A stretch of 64,000 nt of DNA from positions 38,485,771 through 38,549,770 of the forward strand of contig CM037867.1 in NCBI GenBank assembly GCA_021292105.1. The letters run 5' to 3'. A program made the position numbers and the translations under genes. How positions within the stretch are numbered: position 1 is the first letter of the stretch; every line of letters starts with the position of its first letter. Positions 22,805 through 32,865 of this stretch are shown piece by piece. The notes beneath the pieces were generated by a model. The model did no database searches. It was not told where the DNA came from and worked only from the letters and a program-made list of their open reading frames with translations. Origin of the DNA: Anadara kagoshimensis (taxonomy: Eukaryota; Mollusca; Bivalvia; Arcoida; Arcidae).

Positions 22805-22829
22805 TTAGGATAATGTGCAGAGAGGGTTC

Positions 22830-23023
22830 TTGCCGTGACATGGAGCATCGAGTTTTAAGGTCTTTTCCGAAGGACCCCATGGCTTTCATTTCTAAATGCC
22901 GAGTGTTTGGCGAAAGAACGTTTACTACCTATTTTCAAGTTTTGCTCAGACCTCGGCTGGGGTGCGAAAACACGAACTCCCGCATACGGAGCGAGCACTC
23001 TACCAATTGACCTACTGTAGTGG
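22830..23023 (-). mobile_element. GCGGTAGCTCAGTTGG SINE, head and body
   Basis: On the minus strand the head TCAATTGGTAGAGTGCTCGC is followed by a changed box B (GAGTTCGTGTTTTCGCACC) and the family's GTCTGAGC, TTGAAAATAGG and CGCCAAACACTCGG blocks. The tail is absent. Confidence 0.65.
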
Positions 23024-23099
23024 TATAGTGTATGGTTGAAAAACAATTTGTGGCTGAATAACATTTACATTATTTGTTGTCGGTATTATAACATATTAA

Positions 23100-23262
23100 C
23101 ATGCTTTCTTGTCGAAGGTAGTAGGTTTTCTTTAGGCACTCCGGTTTCCTCCACCATCCATGTACTAACCGCGTGGTTGTACGTGGAAGCATCTTAACCG
23201 GGATTACCCTACTTCACTTAAAAGGATTTTACAGGTTTCTTACACATAGGCTGAACAAAATT

Positions 23263-23293
<31 letters not shown>

Positions 23294-23479
23294 TTTTATC
23301 AATTTTACGAAGTTTAAAAAAGACAACCGCAAAATTTTAACAATATAACAAACAAATTCATACTATCAAATCTTTACATCTGTAATTTATTTTATTTGTT
23401 GAAAATCTCACCTTAGTTCTTTAACGATGACAGATGTACACTTTTTACATACTGAATTAAGTTTACATGAATATTTATA

Positions 23480-23527
<48 letters not shown>

Positions 23528-23540
23528 ATATATGGGGATA
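23100..23540. repeat. SINE remnant, (TTTA)n and (TA)n tracts
   Basis: CACTCCGGTTTCCTCCACC (about 23138) is the family B body word. (TTTA)n spans 23261-23296 and (TA)n spans about 23484-23533. I recognise nothing else before 24065. Confidence 0.5.
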
Positions 23541-24065
23541 AGACAGCATAAACTATCTGAAGATTCACTGAAGTATGTGGTCCGTGAAAATAAGATGAAA
23601 ATATACAAATGAGTTAGACCAAACTAATTTAATTTTCTGATTTCAATTTGCAGTAGAAATTTTAATACTTACATTGTATACTAGTAGTATATGTTCAGCA
23701 TCATACATGTATAGAGATGCGCACATCGTTAAACCGAGTTTGTTTGATCAATTTCCTGGGAGTTATTACCCTTTGAACAGAAATGCAAATCACAACAAGA
23801 ACGTGATGGCGGGAATGATCCTTATTCACTGAATTTGCTTGTTAACCATGTAAGGTGTCATTCTTCTAGCCAATGCTGCAAAGAATATATAAGTGAGGGA
23901 ATCTTGTCACCATTACACACTTTAAACATTTCCCTTTCTTAGTTAAATTCCAATCATGAAACATAAAATCAAAATAAATGTTTCATATCTTTTCCACATA
24001 CATACATGTATTATGGAGACATATCGGGTGATTATATAATTATTTTTATTTTTCATAGAACATGC

Positions 24066-24607
24066 AGCACAGGTCTGTCGAAAGTTTACACTAAGCTAAA
24101 GAATAAATACCGAATCGGCAGCTTATCTCAGTTCCTCGTTAGCTACATGTACATATCGACAGCTTGTTGGCAGCGGCTATCTGTCTCTCGACCACTTGTT
24201 ATTCTTATCTCTACCACTCCACAACTACTGCGGTAGCTCAGTTGGTAGAGTGCTCGCTCCGTAAGTGGGAGGTCGTGGGTTCGATCCCCGGTCAGGTCTG
24301 ACCAAAGACTTGAAAGTGGGTAGTGACTGTTCTTTCGCCAAGCACTCGGCATTACGAAATAAAAGTCACGGTTCTTTCGGATGGGTACTTAAAATAAACG
24401 AGGTCCAGTGACACGCTAAATAACCCTGCTGTATAATGCGCAACGCACAGGCAAAATTTCTGCACCTTCGCCTATAGCTGTGACGTCTCGATATAAGTGA
24501 AATATTCTTGACTGGGACGTTAAACACCATTACTCACTCTACCACTCGACAGCTGAGCGTTGTCTTCTTTTAGTTAGCTTAGTGCTAAACTTTCGACAGG
24601 TCTGTAC
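24066..24607. mobile_element. MITE, CAGACCTGTCGAAAG family, carrying a SINE
   Basis: The left part is 24066-24208 (AGGTCTGTCGAAAG ... CGAATCGGCAGC). The right part is 24548-24607 (GACAGCTGAGCG ... CTTTCGACAGGTCTGTACTT). They are the two halves of one element separated by a SINE with a clean target duplication. Confidence 0.8.
24220..24536 (+). mobile_element. GCGGTAGCTCAGTTGG SINE with 11-bp target duplication
   Basis: The full-length copy carries box A GGTAGCTCAGTTGGTAGAG, box B GTGGGTTCGATCCCC, then ACTTGAAAGTGGGTAGTGAC, the lineage-specific body and the tail TCTCGATATAAGTGAAAT ... ACACCATTACTCA. CTCTACCACTC occurs immediately before (24209-24219) and after (24537-24547). That is direct evidence of retrotransposition into the surrounding MITE. 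Confidence 0.9.
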
Positions 24608-24763
24608 TTAACAAGGCCGTATACAGTGGTTGTATTTTGGCATTTCCTTAGTTATTTGTCATTTTAATTTTTAAATAATTTTATCATCATTTATTTAAAA
24701 TAAATTGAATGACAAATATTCAATCTTTTTAAAATATAAAAAAATAAAGAAAGTGAAGACATG

Positions 24764-24960
24764 TCGAAAGTTTTAAACAGAGCTAAAGAAAATGAGTCGT
24801 TACCTGGCTACCGAAGAATAAATAGCCAGTTAGTGACTGAATAGCTGCCGAAAGACAGATAGCAACTGCCGAAATACAGCTAAGATGGGGGGGGGGTCGA
24901 GATAGACTGCCGATTCGGCACCTATATGTCAATGTTAAACTTTCGACAGGCTTGTACAGT
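24764..24960. mobile_element. MITE, CAGACCTGTCGAAAG family
   Basis: It runs from GAAGACATGTCGAAAG to CTTTCGACAGGCTTGTAC, with internal GCCGAAAGACAGATAGC and GCCGATTCGGCAC. A short G-run interrupts it near 24890. Confidence 0.7.
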
Positions 24961-25009
24961 AAATTGCTCTGTTAAAATGTTACATTCTGGTGTTAATTGA
25001 GCGTGAAGA

Positions 25010-25810
25010 AAACGTTCCTAACGACTGACTAAGTGTACTTGATACCTTCAGCACGCCTTCTTGTTTCCACTCACGTATTCTCTCGCACGGAACGAGATAG
25101 ATCTCACCCATCAATCATTTTTGCTAGGTCTCCACGTTTTCTTCCTAAATAGCATGTATGATGCTACAGGGGGCTATGTGACATTAAAAGTACCACAAAA
25201 ACGTTCCTAACTCCTGACAAACTGTACTAGGTATGTGCCTTCAGAACGCCTTCGTGATTCCATTCAAGTAGTTGAGTTGAGTAATGGTGTTTAACGTCCC
25301 AGTCAAGAATATTTCACTTATATCGAGACGTCGCCAGCTATAGGCAAAGGTGCAGAAATTTTGCCTGTGCGTTGCGCTGATGGCATTATACAGCAGGGTT
25401 TGTTAGCGTGCCATTGAGTCCACCGTGACACGGGACCTCGTTTATTTTAAGTTCCCATCCGAAAGAACCGTGACTTTCATTTCGTAATACCGAGTGCTTG
25501 GCGAAAGAACAGTCACTACCCACTTTTAAGTCTTGGGTCAGACCCGGCCGGGGTTCGAACCCACGATCTCAAGTAGTCTCTTGCACATATATAAAGACTT
25601 CTAAAGATGGCATAATTCGATCATATTTTCCGTGTGCCCGATGATTTCTCCGAATTGTCATGTATGGCGCTACAGAACACAAATTGATATACAAAGTACC
25701 ATAAAAAAAGTCCCTAACTCTTGACCGACTGTACTTATTGTCTTTGTGTTTCCACCCACGGAACGAAATTGAAAACGCAACTCAGGCAATCATTTGCCAT
25801 TCCTGCGACA
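25010..25810. repeat. Three tandem ~190-bp units, the second split by a SINE
   Basis: GTTCCTAAC ... TGAC ... ACTGTACTTG, CGCCTTC.TG.TTCCA and GGCGCTACAG-like words recur at about 25012, 25203 and 25705. The middle unit is opened at 25271 by the SINE and resumes at 25570. The function of this sequence is unknown. Confidence 0.55.
25272..25569 (-). mobile_element. GCGGTAGCTCAGTTGG SINE, 5'-truncated
   Basis: It reads on the minus strand from box B (GTGGGTTCGAACCCC) to the tail; the first 50 bases of the tRNA head are lost. CAAGTAG flanks it on both sides (25265-25271 and 25570-25576), which supports insertion as a truncated copy. Confidence 0.8.
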
Positions 25811-25849
25811 TAGAAAGCAAAACTATGTTAGATTGAAGTAGAGTTGGTG

Positions 25850-26075
25850 GAGTAGTGCATGGTGTTTTACACTCTAGTCAATATTCCTTCACTTATATAG
25901 AGGCTGTCAGTTCTTGGGTGGTGCAAAGAAAACCGGAATGGTCCGAGAAAACCACCGACCTTTCCGACAAACTTTCTCACACTTTTATCTGTCAGAGTGA
26001 ATTTCAAACCCATGGGGACGAGAGTCACTGTGATCTTTAAATCATTCGGTTACTGAGGTCCCTAATTAGGTTTGA
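25850..26075 (-). mobile_element. tRNA-SINE family B copy
   Basis: On the minus strand: a tRNA-like head with CCGAATGATTTAAAGATCAC, GGGTTTGAAATTCACTCTG, then GAGAAAGTTTGTCGGAAAGG and a tail ending in the AGTGTAAAACACCATGC variant. It is old and diverged. Confidence 0.55.
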
Positions 26076-26618
26076 ATGTCATTACACCGCAGTATAGTTT
26101 GCCAGAAGAAGATAGACCTACCAAACAGGTGCTGGATGAACAGGCAAATTCAGTTAATTAGGATCCCCGCCAACAGGTTCTTTTTTGTGATTTGCACTAA
26201 TGTTCAAAGTGCAAAGACTCTAAGGAAAATGAACAAACCAACTCCAGTTAACAGGATACACATCTCCTATCAATGTTAAATTTTTGCACCAAGTTTCGTG
26301 AAATAGTGCTTCATAGTTTTGGAAAATTAGTGCATACAAGAATTTCGGATGGACGGATAGAAGGACGAACAGACAGACGGAAACTTAAAGAATTTAATAA
26401 TCCCCTCTTTCTTCGGGACGCATCCTTGGTCAACTGGTGCATCAAACCTCATTTCTACCAACGGAGGCTTCTTTGCATTGCATTATCAAATTCCACAAAG
26501 AGCAGAGCGACAATATACTAGTGTACGCCCCTACTTCCTGAGGGGGGGGGGGGGGGTTCCAATTACTAATTTTTATGCATATCTACGTAGCATAAAGAAT
26601 TATCTCGTAATAAGTCAA
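26076..26618. other. Intergenic, mostly unassigned
   Basis: GGATGGACGGATAGAAGGACG (about 26348) resembles the GGACGGACGG tails of repeats elsewhere. A short G-run lies at 26542-26556. No gene is seen. Confidence 0.4.
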
Positions 26619-26840
26619 CAGTACAGACCTGTCGAAAGTTTAACATTCAGCTAAAAGAAAGTCCGAAGTTGGGTTCCGAGCACAGGTGATATTGATGGTT
26701 AGTAACCGAAAAACAATCGAGAGATACATAGCATTTGGTGGCATATAGCTAACGAAGGACCGAGAAATAGGTAACAGAGGCCGAGATGAACTGCCTTTTC
26801 GGCACTAATTATAATTCGTTATCTTAGTGTTAAACTTTCG
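26619..26840. mobile_element. MITE, CAGACCTGTCGAAAG family, founder of the array
   Basis: It starts ACAGTACAGACCTGTCG, carries CCGAGCACAGG and AACGAAGGACCGAGAAATAG inside, and runs without a break into the array at 26812. The array's first unit is this element's own right end. Confidence 0.75.
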
Positions 26841-27980
26841 ACATGTCCGAGGAGTCGATATGAGCTGCCTCGTCGGCACTAATTATAATTCGTTATCTTA
26901 GTGTTAAACTTTCGACATGTCCGAGGAGTCGATATGAGCTGCCTCGTCGGCACTAATTATAATTCGTTATCTTAGTGTTAAACTTTCGACATGTCCGAGG
27001 AGTTGATATGAGCTGCCTTTTCGGCACTAATTATAATTCGTTATCTTAGTGTTAAACTTTCGACATGTCCGAGGAGTCGATATGAGCTGCCTTGTCGGCA
27101 CTAATAATTCGTTATCTTAGTGTTAAACTTTCGACATGTCCGAGGAGTTGATATGAGCTGCCTTGTCGGCACTAATTATAATTCGTTATCTTAGTGTTAA
27201 ACTTTCGACATGTCCGAGGAGTCGATATGAGCTGCCTTGTCGGCACTAATAATTTGTTATCTTAGTGTTAAACTTTCGACATGTCCGAGGAGTCGAGTTG
27301 AGCTGCCTTGTCGGCACTAATAATTTGTTATCTTAGTGTTAAACTTTCGACATGTCCGAGGAGTCGAGTTGAGCTGCCTTGTCGGCACTAATAATTTGTT
27401 ATCTTAGTGTTAAACTTTCGACATGTCCGAGGAGTCGAGATGGGCTGCCTTTTCGGCACTAATTTGTTATCTTGGTGTTAAACTTTCGACATGTCCGAGG
27501 AGTCGAGATGGGCTGCCTTTTCGGCACTCATTTGTTATCTTAGTGTTAAACTTTCGACATGTCCGAGGAGTCGATATGAGCTGCCTTGTCGGCACTAATA
27601 ATTCGTTATCTTAGTGTTAAACTTTCGACATGTCCGAGGAGTCGAGTTGAGCTGCCTTTTCGGCACTAATTCGTTATCTTGGTGTTAAACTTTCGACATG
27701 TCCAAGGAGTTGATATGAGCTGCCTTTTTGGCACTAATTTGTTATCTTGGTGTTAAACTTTCGACATGTTCGAGGAGCCGAGATGAGCTGCCCTTTTGGC
27801 TGATTCGTTATCTTAGTGTTAAACTATCGACATGTCCGAGGATTCGAGGTGAGCTGCCTTTTTTGGCACTAATTCGTTATCTTAGTGTTTAACTTTCGAC
27901 ATGTTCGAGGAGCCGATATGAGCTGCCCTTTTGGGACCAATTCGTCATCTTAGTGTTAAACTTTTGACATGTCTGTATTG
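26812..27980. repeat. Satellite-like array of ~17 units, 67-75 bp, made of MITE ends
   Basis: The unit is ATGAGCTGCCTTGTCGGCAC, TAATTCGTTATCTTAGTG, TTAAACTTTCGACATGTCCG, AGGAGTCGAT. ACATGT recurs at 26841, 26915, 26989, 27063 and 27134, then every 67-74 bases to about 27968. The first five units are almost identical, and later ones diverge and shorten. Each unit equals the MITE's right subterminal region plus its inverted end. Confidence 0.9.
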
Positions 27981-28220
27981 TAGATATAGCTGATTTGGAG
28001 GGATTAACTTGAGAGGATTAAAATTATGAAACCAAAAAGAAATTGCCATTGTTTGTATCTCTGAGGATTAACATTCAGACAGTGTTACCTACATTTTTAT
28101 TGAAAGTATGTCAAAGTGTGACATATTTAAAATGAAAAACCTACTTCATAAATCTATCAAAAATCAAAATAAACTCATTGTTTGGGATTATTAGACCATG
28201 TTCCCGCCATAATAATTGTA

Positions 28221-28627
28221 CTACAGTATAGACATGTCGAAATTTTAACTCCGATTTTACAAGGGAGTTGAGTGGCCGACATATGGATACCTTGTGACCG
28301 AAAAGATTTTTTTTTAAATTGGCTCTTTAAACAAATTTCATATTTATATACAAAATTTAGTATTGTACACCGTGAAACCTGCCTGTAAAAATGACATCTA
28401 TGTATAACTGAATAAGGGCTGGAGACTAAAGACATATTTTAGCAACAAATAAAGGTACCTGTCTATTAAATTATTATAATTTTTAAGGGGGTGGGTGGGG
28501 GTATTCTTTATAGGAAGGTATCACTGTGCCGACAAAATATCAGCTGGCGCTAACGGCGGACCTATATGAGATGTTGATTCGGCGCGGATTCGCTTGCTTA
28601 GCGTTAAACTTTCGACAGGCCTGTACT
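28221..28627. mobile_element. MITE, CAGACCTGTCGAAAG family, with unrelated insert
   Basis: The left end CTACAGTATAGACATGTCG and the right end CGTTAAACTTTCGACAGGC, CTGTACTT bound about 400 bases. The middle is AT-rich and not family-like, so it may be a filled-in copy. Confidence 0.55.
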
Positions 28628-28780
28628 TTATAAGCTTAAGGATAATGTATTGTTCTGTTGAAATTTTAGACGAAATCGATGAACATTTTACTCGAAAATA
28701 AATCATGTTTCCGCCATAATAATTTTACTATATACATGTATAATAAATTATTATATTTATAAGCTTAAGGGTAACGTGTA

Positions 28781-29320
28781 GTATAGACCTGTCGAGAGTT
28801 TAACAATGAACTAAAATGGACCCAAAGTTGGTTGTCAAGCGGATATGGATAGCATGAGTGATCGAAAAGCTACCGAAAGATATAAAGCAGCTAAAAAGTG
28901 AGTAATGGTGTTTAACGTCCCAGTCAAAAATGTTTCAATTATATCTAGACGTCGCCAGCTATAGGCGAAGGTGCAGAAATTGTGCCTGTGCGTTGCGCTG
29001 ATGGCATTATACAGCAGTGTTCTTTAGATTGCTAAGCTCACAGTGACACGGGATCTCGTTTATTTTAAGACAACATCCGAAAGAATCGTGACTTTCATTT
29101 TATGATTTTATGCTTGGCGAAAGAACAGTTACAACCAACTTTCAAGTCTTGGGTCAGACCCTGTCGAGGTTTGAACTCACGACCCCCACTTATGGAGCGA
29201 GCACTCTACCAACTGAGCTACCGCAGTGATAGAGACTATGTGTGTAATGGACGGGTTGAGATGAACTGCGGTTTCGGTACTTATACGTTAGCTCAGTGTC
29301 AAACTTTCGACAGGCCTGTA
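28781..29320. mobile_element. MITE, CAGACCTGTCGAAAG family, carrying a SINE
   Basis: The left half is 28781-28898 (GTATAGACCTGTCGAGAG ... GATCGAAAAGCTACCGAAAG). The right half is 29234-29320 (GGGTTGAGATGAACTGCGG ... CTTTCGACAGGCCTGTA). A minus-oriented SINE separates them. Confidence 0.75.
28899..29233 (-). mobile_element. GCGGTAGCTCAGTTGG SINE, full length
   Basis: On the minus strand it runs from CACTGCGGTAGCTCAGTTGG through box B (GAGTTCAAACC) and the body to AACACCATTACTCAC. It is nested in a MITE; I could not define its target duplication with confidence. Confidence 0.8.
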
Positions 29321-29551
29321 ATGCTGTACTGCATTGTTCTGTTGAAATTTTAGAGGAAATCAATAAACATTTTTCTCGTTAAAATCAATAATAGAAATCC
29401 TAACTGAATATTCTTGGTTCAAACAATGGATTTTCTATTCTATGGGTTTTCAAGTTTATCGGAATTTCCATTTTCAAAGCACAAAATCAGCCTTTACTAT
29501 AGTTATTATGTTGTCTAAATCTGACAGAGAGAGAGGGAGGGGGGGCTTGGC

Positions 29552-29770
29552 GCCAGGACCGAGTCATCTTAAGCGTGCTAAACGGATAACAGTGTCTCAC
29601 AACTTCTAGGTTCGAATTCCACTCGGGACAGATCCAAGTGTGAGAAAAATTGTTAGTTTGCTGAAAATCGTTGATTTACTTTGGGCACTCCGGCTTCCTC
29701 CACCATCCCTTAATTGACAACATCGATATGAGTGAGAGAATCTTGATTGGGGCTAGAAACTGAATAGGAA
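29552..29770 (+). mobile_element. tRNA-SINE family B copy
   Basis: Box B region AGGTTCGAATTCCACTCGGG, then ACAGATCCAAGTGTGAG, TTTGCTGAAAATCGTTG and GGCACTCCGGCTTCCTCC, with a short ATGAGTGAGAGAATCTTGA tail. The same blocks lie at 38965-39175. Confidence 0.65.
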
Positions 29771-29789
29771 TTGTTCCGCTCTAAATTGA

Positions 29790-30258
29790 CAAATTGATTG
29801 ATTGGAGTTTACTTTCTAGTCAAGAATATTACATTTATATCGGGACATCACCAACTGTAGATGAAGTGACAGAAATGTTTGTCTTTGCAGTGCGCCCAGG
29901 ACAATGAACAGGGAGTGTTCTTTGATGTGCTTTTAATTTCTCGGTAAGATTATTTTGTAAGTGGGAGGTCGTGGGTTCGCTCCCCGGTCGGGTCTGACCA
30001 TAGACTGGAAAATGGATAGTGACTGTTCTCTCGCCAAGCACTCTGCATTACGAAATGAAAGACACGGATTTTTCGGATAGGAACTTATAATAAACGAGAC
30101 CCCGTGTCACGGTGGGCTTGGCTAGCTAAGGAACCCTGTTGTATAATGCCATCAGCGCAACGCACAGGCAAAATTTCTGCACCTTCATCTATATAAGGAG
30201 ACGTCTCGATATAAGTAAAATATTCTTATCTGTGACGTTAAACACCAGTACTCAACTG
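29790..30258. mobile_element. Two SINE fragments, tail-to-head
   Basis: 29795-29950 is a minus-strand SINE 3' body (ACCAACTGTAGATGAAGTG, GCAGTGCGCCCAGGACAATG). 29957-30258 is a plus-strand GCGGTAGCTCAGTTGG SINE that lacks its first 30 bases but keeps the body and the tail to ACACCAGTACTCAACTG. Confidence 0.65.
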
Positions 30259-30366
30259 AACTCGACCCCTTGTTAGCTATGTACAGAGAGCTTTTTGGCA
30301 ATTGCTCGCTGTTCAGTCGCTAGCTAGCCATATCGTCAAGCTCCGTGTTATACTCGACAGGTCTAT
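30259..30366. mobile_element. Right half of a CAGACCTGTCGAAAG MITE
   Basis: CCCCTTGTTAGCTATG ... CTTTTTGGCAATTGCT ... GTGTTATACTCGACAGGTC is the family's right half. It directly follows the SINE tail, which suggests the SINE once sat inside this element too. Confidence 0.55.
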
Positions 30367-30689
30367 AATGTTGGATGGTTGCATTTTTTTGAGAGCAAGT
30401 TTATTAATAATTAAGGATTTACCTAAGAACAATTCCATGTATGTGTGAGATTTGACTGTGTCTTATGGTCTGTCTAGAACTATGCGTACTTAGGACGACT
30501 TTATGATGCTAGCCCACAGAACAAGCAAACCACTTCTCAAGTCACATTATACTGATACTGGGTGATTCAGGCCATACTCTGACCTCTGAATACCAAGTTC
30601 TTGGCGAATCTCAAATTTTAAAGTCTTATTTACATGTATATCAAAAGCATATATACCAATCTATGCACGAATCAAAATCCAAACTTTGG

Positions 30690-30880
30690 AATAAACAAGT
30701 CAAGTTAGACACATGAACAACCACCAGGGAAGTGAGACCGGGTGCTCCGGAAGGGCAAGTAACTCCTGTTTAGCTAGCTACACCCGCAAAGTGTGTAATT
30801 AAAATTGTGTGAAAGGAACATGTCCAACTATGGGACGTCAAATATATCCAGGTCAATCCTGGACACAGAGACATCAAACT
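30690..30880 (+). repeat. Dispersed repeat, GTAGCTAGCTAAACAGG family (inverted)
   Basis: ACCACCAGGGAAGTGAG, GGGTGCTCCGGAAGGG, CTCCTGTTTAGCTAGCTACA and AACTATGGGACGTCAAATA are the reverse complement of the 63108-63345 copy. Confidence 0.65.
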
Positions 30881-31978
30881 GATCAACAGTATGACCCGGC
30901 AGGGGTTCGAACCTACGAACTCTCCTCTCAAAGCGGACGCTCTTTTAATGGACTACCGACACGGTCTCTGTAGGATAAGAAATCGGTCATTAAATTGTTG
31001 TTACTTTCGTTAAGTAGTTGTATTTGTTTTGGGATAAAAGTGTTAAAATTCCGGTTAAAATAATGCAGTACCTTAGAGCCCTGTGAATGTGTCCGCTCTT
31101 GCCGAGATATTTGTCAACAACGGAGATTATGTACCTAGCAAGTTGTTCCGAATCTCCTAAGTACGGGACAACAAAATTTAGATGATGTGAAATTTAAACA
31201 CGATTATCGGAAAATAATTTGGTAAAATTTCCTGTATAACACAATTGGTATTTATACCGATAACTGACTTTTGGTGTAAAAGTTTTAATTTGACTTGGGA
31301 ATAACTCGTACTTTAGTTGCTACAACAACTACATGGATATATCAGAGAGAGAGAGAGAGAGTTCTTCGATTCTGATTAAAAGCTTCAGAGAATAAGAGAA
31401 ATATTTATACTAAGACAATTTTTGAACCTGGCCTTCCAAGCTAATGTAAGAGGGACAGAAAGTCTCGAAAAAAAACCCACACGGAACACTATCTCTTCCA
31501 AATTTGTTAGTTAGAAAATGTAAAGGTTGTAGTTGTACATTTGCCATGATTTACAGCAGAATGACATTATTATTTTTAAGAATTTTTCAATTTTTTATGC
31601 CAATTCATTCAAATTAGTTATTTAATTTATTCATTCAAACTCTGATAAAACATTATGATTATTTAATGATTTTTCAATGATGGTAAATTGACTTCTTGAT
31701 ATGGACTATACTTGTTGTATTTAAACAAAAATCGTAAATGTTTACATAATACTGTAATTAAAAGTGGGAGAAACAGGATGACCCCCAGAAAGTCGAGGGA
31801 GAGACGGACAAATTTATTTGAAACCATCACTGGTCTCTGCTTCTTAAATGTGACCCCAGCAGTGATTTACTTTGGATAGAATTACTACCGAATAGGGAAA
31901 ATTTCCCTTGAGGACAATGACACAACTTTCTAGATTTGACACCAAAATTCCAAAAAACAATGGTGATATATATATATA
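30881..31978. other. Intergenic, one tRNA-like remnant
   Basis: 30893-30965 reads on the minus strand as a SINE head (GTCGGTAGTCCATTAAAAG ... GTAGGTTCGAACCCC). The rest, including (GA)n at about 31348-31362, is unassigned. Confidence 0.4.
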
Positions 31979-32299
31979 TTAGACCCAGTTATCCTTGCCC
32001 ACAAAACAGCATATAATGTCTGACAAAATAGCTTGAAGATGTGTTTTTAAGGGAATTTTGTGGGAAGAGTGAAGTTCGTCTATAACATATGTATCATGAG
32101 TAATCAGCAAATTCAGTACATTTTTCGCGAAGGAATCTTCAACCTCATCTGGACAGAGAAAAGCAATAAGAATCCTTATTTTATAAGAAAAAATGTCGTT
32201 CAAATGTCTACCGTATATTTCGGGAATTTTACTCAAATGATCGCTTAAAATGCCAATTACTTCGTCGCTAAAACGTCCGTATTTTTTCGCTCTTTTGTC
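31979..32299 (-). CDS. Orphan terminal exon, unknown protein
   Basis: An AG acceptor (GAAAGCACAG/GAC at 32299) opens 106 codons to a stop at 31979. The product reads DKRAKKYGRFSDEVIGILSD ... IPEIYGRHLNDIFSYKIRIL ... CPDEVEDSFAKNVLNLLITH ... and looks like a helical, ordinary globular sequence, unlike the AT-rich noise around it. I do not recognise the family. An in-frame stop lies just upstream of the proposed acceptor, so this must be a spliced exon, a retrocopy fragment or chance. No partner exon is evident between it and the receptor gene's 3' end at 33518, and no good poly(A) signal follows. Confidence 0.35.
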   Translation of the reverse strand, partial: DKRAKKYGRFSDEVIGILSDHLSKIPEIYGRHLNDIFSYKIRILIAFLCPDEVEDSFAKNVLNLLITHDTYVIDELHSSHKIPLKTHLQAILSDIICCFVGKDNWV

Positions 32300-32524
32300 C
32301 TGTGCTTTCGCTCAAACTGTCCAACGCCGATCTTTAGAAAGTTTTATTTTCAAAAAAAAAAGAGTTATCAATCAGTTAGCCAATTTTTTGAAAAATATTT
32401 TATTTCATTAAAAGTAAAAATAAATAAAATAAAATAAAATAAAAAGAAGCATATGGCACATGTACGACTTAAACTTAACGAAGATAATGAATAATTGATT
32501 AATTGAATAAATACAAGTCAATTA

Positions 32525-32800
32525 AACTTGATTTATATCGAGACATCGCCAGCTATAGGTGCCGTGGCAGAATATTTTACGTTTAAGTGCACCCAAGGCA
32601 ATTTGCAGGGAGGTTCTTTTACATGCCACGCCTGTCGTGACACGGGGATCGGTTTTTAAGGTATCTTTTTGAATGACCCACTAAAAGCGATAACCATCAC
32701 TTCTTATTTAGAAGTATTCATCAGACCCTTCTAGGTTTCGAACCCACGACCTCCCAGACACGAAGTGGGCACTCTACGAACAAAGCTACCGTGATTGTCA
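32525..32800 (-). mobile_element. GCGGTAGCTCAGTTGG-type SINE, diverged
   Basis: On the minus strand: ATCACGGTAGCTTTGTTC, box B GTGGGTTCGAAACC, body with CGTGTCACGACAGGCGTGG, and tail TCTCGATATAAATCAAG. It belongs to the subfamily whose body contains GCAGTGCGC/CAATGTGCAG. Confidence 0.65.
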
Positions 32801-32865
32801 ATTTAACAATAAACTGTTTTTAAAGCATCACATGAACCCGTCTATTTTCATTTTAAAAGTAGACA

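Noticed and set aside
24226-24300. Functional tRNA gene
   Set aside because: Boxes A and B are excellent, but the acceptor stem is not closed and the same downstream body and tail recur in every copy, so these are SINE heads. The same applies to 37857, 43894 and 55231.
26812-27980. CRISPR-like array
   Set aside because: Units are head-to-tail without unique spacers, in eukaryotic DNA, and derive from a MITE end.
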